Shown piece by piece: positions 7,900 through 16,482 of a DNA stretch of 64,000 bases. A program made the translations under genes and the position numbers. Position 1 is the stretch's first letter, and each line of letters opens with the position of its first letter. The stretch covers positions 124,001 through 188,000 of the forward strand of contig NZ_RCIQ01000006.1 in the NCBI RefSeq assembly GCF_004000255.1, written 5' to 3'. Under the pieces are notes generated by a model. It had not been told where the DNA came from and ran no database searches. It saw only the letters and a list, made by a program, of their open reading frames with translations. This DNA is from Nioella ostreopsis. Lineage in GTDB: Bacteria; Pseudomonadota; Alphaproteobacteria; Rhodobacterales; Rhodobacteraceae.

Positions 7900-9120
7900 A
7901 TGGCACAAGACAGGATCATCATCGCCGGCGGCGGCATTGGCGGGCTGGCGACGGCCATTGGGCTGGCGCAGAAGGGCATCCGCTCGCTGGTGCTGGAAAA
8001 GGCCCCGGAGCTGGGAGAGATCGGCGCGGGCATTCAGCTTGGCCCTAATGCCTTTCATGCCTTCGACTACCTGGGCGTTGGCGACGCGGCCCGCAACATG
8101 GCGGTCTATATCGACAACCTGCGCCTGATGGATGCGATCAGCGGGAATGAGATCACCCGCATCCCGCTGGACGATGCCTTCCGCACCCGCTTCGGCAACC
8201 CCTACGCGGTGGTGCATCGCGGCGATCTGCACGGGGTTTTCCTGCGGGCTTGTATCGAGCATGACCTGGTGGAACTGCGTACCAATGCGGGCGTTGCCGA
8301 TTATGAACAGGACGACAGCAGCGCAACGGCAATCCTTGAGAACGGCGAACGGGTTACGGGCAGCGCGCTGGTTGGGGCGGACGGGCTCTGGTCCAACATC
8401 CGCAAGCGGGTGGTGGGGGACGGCAAGCCGCGTGTGTCGGGCCACACCACCTATCGCAGCGTCATTCCGGTCGAGGATATGCCCGAGGATCTGCGCTGGA
8501 ACGCCGCCACCCTTTGGGCCGGGCCGAAATGCCATATCGTGCATTATCCGCTCTCGGGCTGGAAGCTCTTTAACCTCGTGGTCACCTATCACAACGACGC
8601 GCCGGAGCCTGTGGCGGGCAAGCCTGTCAGCCATGACGAGGTGCGCCGGGGCTTCGAGCATGTGAATCCGGTCGCGCGCCAGATCATCGAGAAGGGCAGG
8701 GACTGGAAGCTCTGGGTCCTGTGTGACCGCGACCCGGTAATGAACTGGCAGGATGGGCGCGTGGTGCTGCTTGGCGATGCGGCCCACCCGCAGCTGCAAT
8801 ATTTCGCGCAAGGCGCCTGCATGGCGATGGAGGACGCGGTGGCGCTGGCCCACCAGATGGAGGCCTGTTCCGGCGATGCCACTCGCGCCTTCCCCGCCTA
8901 TCAGGAGATGCGCCGCCTGCGCACCGCGCGCATCCAGCTGCAATCGCGCGAGATCGGGGACCATATCTACCACGCCTCCGGCGCCCATGCGGAACTGCGC
9001 AACGCGGTGATGAGCGCCCGCAGCCCCGAGGAATGGTACGACATGATCGCCTGGCTTTATGGCTCCACCGGGCTCGATGGGGCGGTGTCGTCGGAAACCC
9101 TGCGCAACAGGCTTGCATGA
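7900..9120 (+). CDS. Flavin monooxygenase, probable 3-hydroxybenzoate 6-hydroxylase
   Basis: A 406-residue single-component FAD aromatic hydroxylase. The Rossmann motif GGGIGGLATAIGLAQKG is at the N-terminus, the DG motif LVGADGLWSNIRKRV in the middle, and the second FAD motif VVLLGDAAHPQLQYFAQGACMAMEDA in the C-terminal half. Its position after the gentisate ring-cleavage genes points to 3-hydroxybenzoate to gentisate; a salicylate-type hydroxylase is the alternative. The ATG at 7900 is chosen because AAGGAG (7886-7891) sits 8 bases before it. A 108-base gap with dyads suggests its own promoter. Confidence 0.82.
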   Translation: MAQDRIIIAGGGIGGLATAIGLAQKGIRSLVLEKAPELGEIGAGIQLGPNAFHAFDYLGVGDAARNMAVYIDNLRLMDAISGNEITRIPLDDAFRTRFGNPYAVVHRGDLHGVFLRACIEHDLVELRTNAGVADYEQDDSSATAILENGERVTGSALVGADGLWSNIRKRVVGDGKPRVSGHTTYRSVIPVEDMPEDLRWNAATLWAGPKCHIVHYPLSGWKLFNLVVTYHNDAPEPVAGKPVSHDEVRRGFEHVNPVARQIIEKGRDWKLWVLCDRDPVMNWQDGRVVLLGDAAHPQLQYFAQGACMAMEDAVALAHQMEACSGDATRAFPAYQEMRRLRTARIQLQSREIGDHIYHASGAHAELRNAVMSARSPEEWYDMIAWLYGSTGLDGAVSSETLRNRLA

Positions 9121-9224
9121 AACCCGTTGCGCGAGACAGAAAATTAGGTTACCGAACGGTTGGTCGTTTTATTTGAAACGAAATCGGGGAATAAATGCGC
9201 CGGTTGAAATGGTATCGACAAAAA

Positions 9225-9241
9225 TAGTTATGTCGTATATC
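9225..9241. promoter_or_regulatory. Candidate MarR operator upstream of the TRAP transporter
   Basis: TAGTTATGTCGTATATC at 9225-9241 matches the palindrome before the hydroxycinnamate operon (12581-12597, read on the minus strand) in 14 of 17 positions by eye. It has one intact half-site, GTTATGT, and one degenerate half-site. It lies about 95 bases upstream of the dctP start. Confidence 0.45.
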
Positions 9242-9333
9242 TAAATTGGCGGAGGAAGATCTGTTCGAGATAGAATCATGTGTATCCGCTCGAATTTGCG
9301 GCTACGCTTCGGTCAAAAGGGAGGAAACCGACA

Positions 9334-10383
9334 ATGACCATTACTCGTCGTAACCTGATGAAGACCACCGGCGCCGCCGGTATGGCCGTCATTGGCGCAA
9401 CCGTTCTGCCCAAGGCAGCGCGCGCCAATGAATTTACCCTGCGCCTGCACCAGTTCCTGCCCGCGCAGGCCAACATCCCCGCACAGGTGCTGGACCCCTG
9501 GGCCGATGCCATCGAGGAACAGTCCGGCGGCCGCATTACCGTGGAACGCTACCCCTCCATGCAGCTCGGCGGCACGCCCCCCGATCTGATCGACCAGGCC
9601 ATCGACGGCATCGCCGATGTGGTCTGGACCGTGGCGGGCTACACCCCCGGCCGCTTCCCGCGCACCGAGGTGTTCGAACTGCCCTTCATGATGACCTCCG
9701 CCGGGCCGACCAGCCGCGCCTACTGGACCATGGCCGAGCGTCACATGATGGATGCCGATTTCGCAGCCTTCAAGCCGATCGCCGTCTGGGTCCATGGCCC
9801 CGGTCTGATCCACTCCGCCGATCCGATCCGCACCCCTGCGGACCTCAACGGCGTCAAGCTGCGCGCACCGACCCGCGTGACCAACGCCATGTTCTCGAAC
9901 CTCGGCGCCACCACCGTCGGCATGCCGGTTCCGGCGATCCCGGAAGCGCTGTCGCGCGGCGTGGTCGATGCGACCGTCATCCCGTGGGAGGTCGTGGGCA
10001 TCCTGCGCGTTCAGGAACTGGTGGAAAACCACACCATCTTCCCGAATGCCTCGCTCTACACCACCTCGTTCATCTTCGCGATGAACCAGGCCAGCTATGA
10101 CGCGCTGCCCGCCGACCTTCAGGCGGTGATCGACGCCAATTCCGGCGCGGACACGTCCGAATGGGCCGGTCGCACCATGCAGGAGTTCGACGAACCCTCG
10201 CGCATGGCGGCAGAGGACCGTGGCAACAACATCATCGAACTGACCGAGGCCGAAGTGGACATGTGGCGCGAAGCGGCGCAGCCCACCATCGACAACTGGG
10301 TCGCCGAGATGGACGAAGCCGGCATGGACGGCACCGGCCTTCTGGCCGAGGCCCGCGCGCTGATCGCGGAATACAGCGCCTGA
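9334..10383 (+). CDS. TRAP transporter substrate-binding protein (DctP type)
   Basis: A 349-residue periplasmic binding protein of the DctP family, the solute receptor of a sodium-coupled TRAP carrier. The N-terminus MTITRRNLMKTTGAAGM followed by a hydrophobic stretch and ARA is a twin-arginine-like signal peptide. FTLRLHQFLP begins the mature domain, and the LRAPTRVTNAMFSNLGAT region contains the conserved arginine that normally binds the carboxylate. GGAGG precedes the ATG at 9334. Its place between two aromatic operons suggests an aromatic or phenylpropenoic acid ligand, which is inference. Confidence 0.9.
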   Translation: MTITRRNLMKTTGAAGMAVIGATVLPKAARANEFTLRLHQFLPAQANIPAQVLDPWADAIEEQSGGRITVERYPSMQLGGTPPDLIDQAIDGIADVVWTVAGYTPGRFPRTEVFELPFMMTSAGPTSRAYWTMAERHMMDADFAAFKPIAVWVHGPGLIHSADPIRTPADLNGVKLRAPTRVTNAMFSNLGATTVGMPVPAIPEALSRGVVDATVIPWEVVGILRVQELVENHTIFPNASLYTTSFIFAMNQASYDALPADLQAVIDANSGADTSEWAGRTMQEFDEPSRMAAEDRGNNIIELTEAEVDMWREAAQPTIDNWVAEMDEAGMDGTGLLAEARALIAEYSA

Positions 10384-10389
10384 TCGAAC

Positions 10390-10423
10390 CGGCCCCCGTG
10401 CGCCTGAAGGCATGCGGGGGCCG
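10390..10423 (+). terminator. Long hairpin between dctP and dctQ
   Basis: CGGCCCCCG (10390-10398) pairs with CGGGGGCCG (10415-10423), and pairing continues inward to a 16-bp stem with one mismatch and a 2-base loop. Such a structure after a binding-protein gene usually gives partial termination or mRNA protection, so that the receptor is made in excess over the membrane subunits. Confidence 0.6.
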
Positions 10424-10452
10424 TATTCTATCTGCAAGTGATGGGGGGTGAG

Positions 10453-11037
10453 ATGCCCAATCTGGTGGACCGGCTGGCCCGTGGCATGGCCGTTCTCGGT
10501 GGAATGATCCTGACCGTTCTGGTGATCCTCGTTTTCGTCAGCGTCCTTGGGCGCGGGCTGAACACGTTCGGTAATTCCGATTGGCTGACCGGCGTCGCGG
10601 GCGGCTTTGCCGAATGGCTGATCGGCACCGGTGTCGGCCCGATCGAGGGCGATTTCGAGGTCGTCGAATCCGGCATTGCCTTCGTGATCTTCTGCTTCCT
10701 GCCCATCTGCCAGCTCTATGGCGGCCATGCAGCGGTGGATGTCTTCACCTCGCTGATGCCCTCGGGCGTCAACAAGTTTCTCCAGACGCTGTGGGAAGTG
10801 GTTCTGACCGGCGTCCTGATCCTGATCACCGTGCAGCTTTATGAAGGCATGATGGACAAATACAATAACGGGCAGACCTCGTTCCTGCTGCAATACCCGG
10901 TCTGGTGGGCCTATGCCGCCAGCCTCGTCGCGGCCCTCGTGACCTCTCTGGTCGGCCTTTATTGCGCCGTGGCCCGCGTGATCGAGCTGGTCAGCGGTCG
11001 CGCCATTCTTCCTGGCTCCGGGGGGGCGGTCCATTGA
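10453..11037 (+). CDS. TRAP transporter small membrane subunit (DctQ type)
   Basis: A protein of about 194 residues with four predicted membrane helices: residues 12-32 (GGMILTVLVILVFVSVLG), FVIFCFLPICQLYGG, VVLTGVLILITVQLY and AASLVAALVTSLVGLY. This matches DctQ. The loop 'YGGHAAVDVF' is typical of the family. The start is uncertain: GTG 10438, ATG 10441 and ATG 10453 are in frame, and 10453 has GGGGGG just upstream. The TGA overlaps the next gene's possible TTG start. Confidence 0.85.
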   Translation: MPNLVDRLARGMAVLGGMILTVLVILVFVSVLGRGLNTFGNSDWLTGVAGGFAEWLIGTGVGPIEGDFEVVESGIAFVIFCFLPICQLYGGHAAVDVFTSLMPSGVNKFLQTLWEVVLTGVLILITVQLYEGMMDKYNNGQTSFLLQYPVWWAYAASLVAALVTSLVGLYCAVARVIELVSGRAILPGSGGAVH

Positions 11038-12530
11038 CGATGTTCGAGCTTGGGGCCTGGTCCTTCCCGGTCCTTCTTCTGCTGATCTTCCTGCGTATGC
11101 CCATTGGCCTAGCCATGTTCCTGGCGGGCGTGGGCGGGCTGTGGATGGCCACCGGCGACACCTCGATGTTCATGGCGCGGCTGAAGACGGAAACCTTCAC
11201 CACCTTTTCCAGCTATTCGCTGTCCATCGTGCCGATGTTCTTGCTGATGGGGCAGTTCGCGACCCTGTCGGGCATGTCCACGTCGCTTTTCAAGGCTGCC
11301 GAAAGCTGGCTTGGTCATCGCAAGGGCGGGGTCGCCATGGCCTCGGTCGGGGCCTGCGCGGGCTTTGGGGCGATCTGCGGCTCATCGCTGGCCACCGCCG
11401 CCACCATGGGCCGCGTGGCATTGCCTGAACTCAAGCGCTACGGCTATTCCGGCGGCTTTTCGACGGCCACGCTGGCCGCGGGCGGCACGCTTGGCATCCT
11501 GATCCCGCCGTCGGTCATTCTGGTGATCTATGCGATCCTGACGGAACAGAACATCGCCTCTCTCTTCCTCGCGGCACTGGTGCCGGGCATCCTCGCGGCG
11601 CTTGGCTATATCCTGACCATCTCGATCTATGTGCGGGTGAACCCCAAGGCGGCAGGCACCCGCCCGCCCGTGCCCATGGCCGAGCGCTTCCGCGCCATGG
11701 TCGATGTCTGGCCGGTGATCCTTGTCTTCGGCCTTGTTGTCGGCGGCATCTATCTGGGCTGGTTCACACCGACCGAGGGCGCCTCGGTGGGGGCGTTCGG
11801 GACCGGTCTGATTGCCTTCTTCAACGGCACGCTGACTTGGAAAGTGTTCAAGGAAAGCATCATCGCCACCGCCATCGGCACCGCGATGATCTTCTTCATC
11901 GTGCTCGGCGCGCATCTCTATAACGGCTTCCTTGCGCTCAGCCAGGTGCCGCAGACCCTGTCGGAATTCGTGCTGGCGCAGGGCTTCAGCCCCTGGATGA
12001 TCCTCGCGCTGATCCTGATCTTCTACCTCGTCTTCGGCTGCCTTATGGACTCGCTTTCGATGATCCTTCTGACGATCCCGATCTTCTTCCCGGTGATCTC
12101 GGTGCTGGATTTCGGCCTTGTCGACATGATCGGCCTGCAAAGCGTCCGGCTGGATGCGGCCATCGCGCAGGGGCTGGATGCAGCGCCAGAGCTGATACGA
12201 CAGGCGCAGGATCTGCTCGCGGCAGGCACCGAGCTGACCCGCGACCAGTTCCGCGAACTGGGCATGCGCCCGGTCACGCAATTCCAGCTGGAGGACGTGG
12301 CCACCACCAGAACCGCGATCTGGTTCGGTATCCTCGTGCTGATCGTGGTCGAGGTCGGGCTGATCACCCCGCCGGTTGGCATGAACCTCTTCATCATCAA
12401 CGCGATGGACCGGGAAACGCCGATGGTCGAGACCTACAAGGCGGTGATGTATTTCGTCACCTCGGACCTGGTGCGCGTGGTGATCCTGGTTCTGTTCCCG
12501 GCGATCACACTGTTTTTGCTGCCGCTTTAG
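11034..12530 (+). CDS. TRAP transporter large permease (DctM type)
   Basis: A 498-residue integral membrane protein of the DctM family with a dozen hydrophobic segments. It contains the conserved substrate-path regions GAICGSSLATAATMGRVALPEL and AGGTLGILIPPSVILVIYA, and the late LITPPVGMNLFIINA motif. An unusual hydrophilic stretch near residues 365-430 (VRLDAAIAQGLDAAPELIRQ) is longer than in many homologs. Translation may start at TTG 11034, overlapping the dctQ stop, or at ATG 11040. With DctP and DctQ it forms a complete tripartite uptake system. Confidence 0.92.
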   Translation: MTMFELGAWSFPVLLLLIFLRMPIGLAMFLAGVGGLWMATGDTSMFMARLKTETFTTFSSYSLSIVPMFLLMGQFATLSGMSTSLFKAAESWLGHRKGGVAMASVGACAGFGAICGSSLATAATMGRVALPELKRYGYSGGFSTATLAAGGTLGILIPPSVILVIYAILTEQNIASLFLAALVPGILAALGYILTISIYVRVNPKAAGTRPPVPMAERFRAMVDVWPVILVFGLVVGGIYLGWFTPTEGASVGAFGTGLIAFFNGTLTWKVFKESIIATAIGTAMIFFIVLGAHLYNGFLALSQVPQTLSEFVLAQGFSPWMILALILIFYLVFGCLMDSLSMILLTIPIFFPVISVLDFGLVDMIGLQSVRLDAAIAQGLDAAPELIRQAQDLLAAGTELTRDQFRELGMRPVTQFQLEDVATTRTAIWFGILVLIVVEVGLITPPVGMNLFIINAMDRETPMVETYKAVMYFVTSDLVRVVILVLFPAITLFLLPL

Positions 12531-12540
12531 GCGGTCTCGG

Positions 12541-12566
12541 ACCCCCGATGCCCTGGTGCCGGGGGT
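12541..12566 (+). terminator. Terminator after the TRAP operon
   Basis: ACCCCCG at 12541-12547 pairs with CGGGGGT at 12560-12566 across a 12-base loop and is followed by TCTT. It separates the TRAP genes from the hydroxycinnamate operon promoter. Confidence 0.65.
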
Positions 12567-12582
12567 TCTTGCGTCGCATATC

Positions 12583-12597
12583 GTTATGTGACATAAC
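12583..12597. promoter_or_regulatory. Palindromic operator before the hydroxycinnamate operon
   Basis: GTTATGTGACATAAC is a perfect 7-bp inverted repeat around a single central base, 31 bases upstream of the SDR gene start. This size and geometry suit a MarR dimer, and a MarR gene lies inside the operon. A related site precedes the TRAP transporter (9225-9241). Confidence 0.65.
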
Positions 12598-12628
12598 TAT
12601 TATGAGATGAAAGAGAAAGGCAAAACCC

Positions 12629-13393
12629 ATGCGCATTCAGGATCAGGTGGCCATCGTCACAGGCGGCGGGTCGGGGCTCGGGGCCGCGACCGCACGGCAT
12701 CTGGCGGGGCAGGGGGCGAAGGTCGCGATCCTCGATTATGACGGCGCGCGGGCCGAAGCTGTCGCGGCAGAGATCGGCGGCATCGCCGTGCAACTGGACG
12801 TGGGCGACGAACCCGCCGTCGGTGTGGCGGTGGCGCAGGTGGCCGCGCATTTCGGTCAGGCGGCGCGCATCGCGGTCAATTGCGCGGGTGTGGGCCTTGC
12901 GGCGCGGATCGTCGGGCGCGAGGGCAAGCTGTCCTTCGACGTCTTCGAACGCACCCTGCGGGTCAACCTGTTCGGCACCTATAACGTGATGAGCCACGCC
13001 GCCCGGCTGATGTCCGATCTTGACCCGACCGAGACCGGCGAACGCGGTGTCATCGTCAACACAGCCTCCGTCGCCTATCAGGACGGTCAGTTGGGTCAGG
13101 CGGCCTATGCGGCCTCCAAGGGGGCGATTGCCGCCATGTGCCTGCCCGCCGCACGAGAGTTTGCCAAGCAGGGCATCCGCGTCATGGCCATCGCGCCGGG
13201 CCTTTTCCACACCCCGATGATGGAGGGTCTGCCGGAAGAGGTCACCGCCCAGATCACCGCGAATATCCCCTTCCCGGCGCGGCTCGGCCAGCCGCAGGAA
13301 TATGCGTTGATGGCGGCCCAGATCATCGAAAACCCCTATCTCAACGGCACCACGATCCGCCTTGACGGCGCGGTCCGGCTGCCGCCGCGCTGA
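12629..13393 (+). CDS. SDR-family 3-hydroxyacyl-CoA dehydrogenase
   Basis: A 254-residue short-chain dehydrogenase with the NAD-binding TGGGSGLGAATARHL motif (residues 11-25), the NCAGVG motif, a catalytic serine in NTASVAYQDG, and the YAASKGA catalytic tyrosine/lysine. The LFHTPMMEGLP segment resembles type II 3-hydroxyacyl-CoA dehydrogenases (HSD17B10-like). In this operon it would oxidise the 3-hydroxy-3-arylpropionyl-CoA made by the crotonase to the 3-keto thioester. It is the first gene of the operon. Confidence 0.8.
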   Translation: MRIQDQVAIVTGGGSGLGAATARHLAGQGAKVAILDYDGARAEAVAAEIGGIAVQLDVGDEPAVGVAVAQVAAHFGQAARIAVNCAGVGLAARIVGREGKLSFDVFERTLRVNLFGTYNVMSHAARLMSDLDPTETGERGVIVNTASVAYQDGQLGQAAYAASKGAIAAMCLPAAREFAKQGIRVMAIAPGLFHTPMMEGLPEEVTAQITANIPFPARLGQPQEYALMAAQIIENPYLNGTTIRLDGAVRLPPR

Positions 13394-13403
13394 AGGTTAC
13401 CCC

Positions 13404-14168
13404 ATGTCCGACATTCTGAAGATCGAGATCGAGGACGGCATCGCCACCCTCACCATGAACCGCCCCGGCAAGCGCAACGCCATGTGCGATGAGCTGCTTA
13501 CGGCCATCGACGCCTTCTTTTCCAACCCGCCCGAGGGGGTGAAAGTGGTCATCCTGACCGGGACCGAAGGCCATTACTGCTCCGGCCTCGACCTGTCGGA
13601 ACATCAGCAGCGCGACGCGGAAGGCACCATGCGCCATTCGCGGGGCTGGCACGCGATCATGGACAAGATCCAGTATGGCGGGCTGCCGGTGGTCTCGGCC
13701 ATGTTCGGCGCGGTGATCGGCGGCGGGCTGGAAATGGCGACCTCCACCCATGTGCGGATTGCAGAGCCGTCGACGATCTTCCAACTGCCTGAAGGCAAGC
13801 GCGGCATTTATGTGGGTGGTGGCGCCTCCGTGCGTGTCGGCCGCATTCTGGGCGCCGACCGTATGGTCGAGATGATGCTGACGGGCCGCAAATACGGGGC
13901 GGACGAGGGGCTGGCCCTTGGCCTCACGCATTACAGCGTCGGCGAGGGCGAGGCGCTGCCGCTGGCGCGGAAACTGGCCGCACAGATCGCATCGAACGCG
14001 CCCCTGTCCAACTACATCATGATCCAAGCGATTTCCCGCATTGAGGATATGGCCAAGGCGGATGGGCTCTTCACCGAAAGCCTCTGCGCCGCGCTGACCC
14101 AGACCAGCCCGCATGCGCTGGAGGGGTTGCAGGCCTTCCTGCAGAAACGCGCGCCCGATTTCGGATGA
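13404..14168 (+). CDS. Enoyl-CoA hydratase/crotonase family enzyme
   Basis: A 254-residue crotonase-fold protein with the oxyanion-hole segments YCSGLDLSEH and VIGGGLEMATSTHVRIAE and the QLPEGKRGIYVGGGASVRVGRI motif. Beside a feruloyl-CoA synthase-type ligase it is expected to hydrate the cinnamoyl-CoA double bond. Whether it also cleaves to the aldehyde (hydratase-lyase) cannot be read from sequence; the presence of an SDR and an amidohydrolase favours the non-cleaving, beta-oxidative route. The ATG at 13404 has GAAGG upstream. It overlaps the MarR gene by four bases. Confidence 0.82.
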   Translation: MSDILKIEIEDGIATLTMNRPGKRNAMCDELLTAIDAFFSNPPEGVKVVILTGTEGHYCSGLDLSEHQQRDAEGTMRHSRGWHAIMDKIQYGGLPVVSAMFGAVIGGGLEMATSTHVRIAEPSTIFQLPEGKRGIYVGGGASVRVGRILGADRMVEMMLTGRKYGADEGLALGLTHYSVGEGEALPLARKLAAQIASNAPLSNYIMIQAISRIEDMAKADGLFTESLCAALTQTSPHALEGLQAFLQKRAPDFG

Positions 14169-14647
14169 CCCGCATGAGCAAGCCCAATCCCGCCCCGCCT
14201 GTCGTGGACCATGTCTCCGACGCCACCCTGCGCGGCTTCGTCGGCTACCACATGAAGCGCGCCTTCAACGTGGTGCAGGCGGATCTGGCCAACACGCTGA
14301 AACCCTTTGACCTGCGGATGATCACCTATTCGGCGCTTGTCCTGATCGTCGACAACCCCGGCCTGCGCCAGTCGCAGCTGGCCGACGCGATGGATATCGA
14401 ACGCCCCAATCTGGTCGTCATCATCGACGAGCTGGAGCGCCGAGAACTGATCCTGCGCGAGAAGGTGCCGACCGACCGGCGCGCTTATGCGCTGGTGCCC
14501 ACATTGGCCGGGCGGCAGCTTTGCGCGCGCGCGATTGAGGCGGTGACATCCCATGAGGCGCGGCTGCTTCAGGGGGTGGGGATGACGGAATACGCGCAGG
14601 TTCTGGACGTTCTGCGCCGGATCGAAGCCAAAGGCACAAAGGAATGA
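14165..14647 (+). CDS. MarR-family regulator of the hydroxycinnamate operon
   Basis: A 160-residue MarR protein. Visible elements are the N-terminal dimer helix region YHMKRAFNVVQADL, the recognition region QSQLADAMDIERPNLVVIIDELERREL and the wing DRRAYALVPT. MarR proteins in hydroxycinnamate clusters (HcaR/FerR type) are normally released from DNA by the cinnamoyl-CoA thioester. The gene lies inside the operon it probably controls, overlapping its neighbours by four bases on each side, which implies autoregulation. Candidate sites are at 12583-12597 and 9225-9241. Confidence 0.85.
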   Translation: MTRMSKPNPAPPVVDHVSDATLRGFVGYHMKRAFNVVQADLANTLKPFDLRMITYSALVLIVDNPGLRQSQLADAMDIERPNLVVIIDELERRELILREKVPTDRRAYALVPTLAGRQLCARAIEAVTSHEARLLQGVGMTEYAQVLDVLRRIEAKGTKE

Positions 14648-16470
14648 CCGCCATGAAGCGCACCACCGATTTCCTGCCCCATTCCGTGACACGCAACGTG
14701 CGGCCTGACGGGTCGATCCTGCTGCACTCGGACATCCCGCTTGGCCCCGTGATGCGGCGCACTGGCGACTGGCTGCACCGTTGGGCCATCGAAGCGCCCG
14801 ACCGGGTGTTCCTGGCCGAACGCAGCGGCGCGGGCTGGCGGACCGTGACCTATCGCGAGGCGTTGCAGATGGTGCGGGCGCTGGCCGAAAGCCTGCTGGC
14901 GCGGGGGCTGGATGGTGATCGGCCGATCCTGATCCTGTCGGGCAATGGGGTGGACCATGGCTTGCTGTCGCTGGCAGGCCAATATGCGGGTGTGCCCATT
15001 GTGCCGGTGGCCGAGCAATACTCGCTGATCCACGGCGCCCATGGCCGGTTGCGCCACGCGGTCGAACTTGTCCGCCCCGCCATGGCCTTTACCGTCGATG
15101 CCGCGCATTACGGCGAGGCGCTGGAGCTCGACTGTTTCGACGGGGTGGAGATTGTCGCGAGCCACACCCATGGCCGCCCCGGCGTGACGGCGTTCGAGAC
15201 GCTGTTGCAGGGCGATGACAGCACCGATATCGACGCCGCCTTCGACGCGGTGACACCTGCGACCGTGGCCAAGATCCTGATGACCTCGGGCTCCACCTCC
15301 TCGCCCAAGGGGGTGCTGACGACGCAAGCCATGATGTGCGTGAACCAGACGCAGCTGGCCGATGCCCTGCCGATGCTGCGCGCCCGCCCGCCGCGCATCG
15401 TGGACTGGCTGCCTTGGAACCACGTCTTTGGCGGCTCGCATAATTTCAACATGATGCTGGCCAATGGCGGTTCGCTCTATATCGACGATGGCAAGCCGGT
15501 GCCGGGGCTGTTCGAGCGGACGGTGGAAAACCTGCGCCTGACGACCGGCACGCTCAGTTTCAACGTGCCCGTGGGCTACGGGATGTTGCTCAAGGCGCTG
15601 AAGGCCGATGATGCCTTGCGCCGCCGCTTCTTCGAGGATCTCGACCTGATCTTCTACGCCGGCGCGTCCCTGCCGCAGGAGGTCTGGCAGGGCTTCGAGG
15701 CAATGGCGATGGAGATCAAGGGCGAGGTGCCGATGATCACCACAAGCTGGGGCCTGACCGAAACAGGCCCCGCCGTGATGCTGCAGCACGAGCCGATTGA
15801 CCGGTCGGGCGTTGTCGGCGTGCCGCTGCCGGGCTGCACGGTGAAACTGCTGCCTAACGCCGAGATGCGCTGTGAGGCGCGGGTGAAGGGGCCGAACATC
15901 ATGCCCGGCTATTTCGAAGCGCCGGAGAAATCGGCGGAGGCCTTCGACGATGAGGGCTTCTTTGTCACCGGCGACGCGATGGTGTTCATCGACCCTGACA
16001 CTCCCAACAAGGGCATGAAGTTCGACGGCCGGATTTCCGAGGATTTCAAGCTGCTCACGGGCACCTGGGTGCGCGCGGCGCAACTGCGCATCGACATGCT
16101 GACCTGCCTGTCGCCGCTGGCCGCCGACCTCGTGATCACCGGGGCGGACCGCGACCAGATCGGGGTGATGATCTTCCCCAATATGGGCGAGCTGAAATCC
16201 GAGGGATTCTCGGACGCGTCCGATGCCGGTGCACTGTCGGACCCCGCGCTGCTTGGTGAGATCCACCGCCGCCTGGCCGAACGCGCCCGCGAGATCAGCG
16301 GCAGTTCCACCCGCGTCGCCCGCGCCATCGTGCTGGCCGAACCGCCCTCGATGCCCGAAGGCGAGATGACCGCCAAGGGCAATCTCAATTTCCGCAAGGT
16401 TCTGACCCGGCGGGCCGATCTGCTGGCCCGGCTCTATGCCGACAGCGATCCTTGCGTCACCACGATCTGA
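14644..16470 (+). CDS. Feruloyl-CoA synthase-like aryl-CoA ligase
   Basis: A 608-residue ANL-superfamily adenylate-forming ligase. The P-loop-like TSGSTSSPKGVLTT motif is near residue 217, NHVFGGSHNFN near 260, the TTSWGLTETGPAV motif near 365, and DEGFFVTGDA near 440. The C-terminal domain keeps the catalytic lysine region, KGNLNFRKVLTRR. Overall layout and the long C-terminal part match feruloyl-CoA synthases that activate ferulate, coumarate or caffeate. The start is ATG 14644 (four-base overlap) or ATG 14653. Confidence 0.85.
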   Translation: MTAMKRTTDFLPHSVTRNVRPDGSILLHSDIPLGPVMRRTGDWLHRWAIEAPDRVFLAERSGAGWRTVTYREALQMVRALAESLLARGLDGDRPILILSGNGVDHGLLSLAGQYAGVPIVPVAEQYSLIHGAHGRLRHAVELVRPAMAFTVDAAHYGEALELDCFDGVEIVASHTHGRPGVTAFETLLQGDDSTDIDAAFDAVTPATVAKILMTSGSTSSPKGVLTTQAMMCVNQTQLADALPMLRARPPRIVDWLPWNHVFGGSHNFNMMLANGGSLYIDDGKPVPGLFERTVENLRLTTGTLSFNVPVGYGMLLKALKADDALRRRFFEDLDLIFYAGASLPQEVWQGFEAMAMEIKGEVPMITTSWGLTETGPAVMLQHEPIDRSGVVGVPLPGCTVKLLPNAEMRCEARVKGPNIMPGYFEAPEKSAEAFDDEGFFVTGDAMVFIDPDTPNKGMKFDGRISEDFKLLTGTWVRAAQLRIDMLTCLSPLAADLVITGADRDQIGVMIFPNMGELKSEGFSDASDAGALSDPALLGEIHRRLAERAREISGSSTRVARAIVLAEPPSMPEGEMTAKGNLNFRKVLTRRADLLARLYADSDPCVTTI

Positions 16471-16482
16471 AGGGCCAAACCC

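Noticed and set aside
9313-11034. A 573-codon minus-strand frame across the TRAP genes
   Set aside because: Its His/Gly/Asp-rich composition is typical of antisense translation, and clear TRAP subunits occupy the plus strand.
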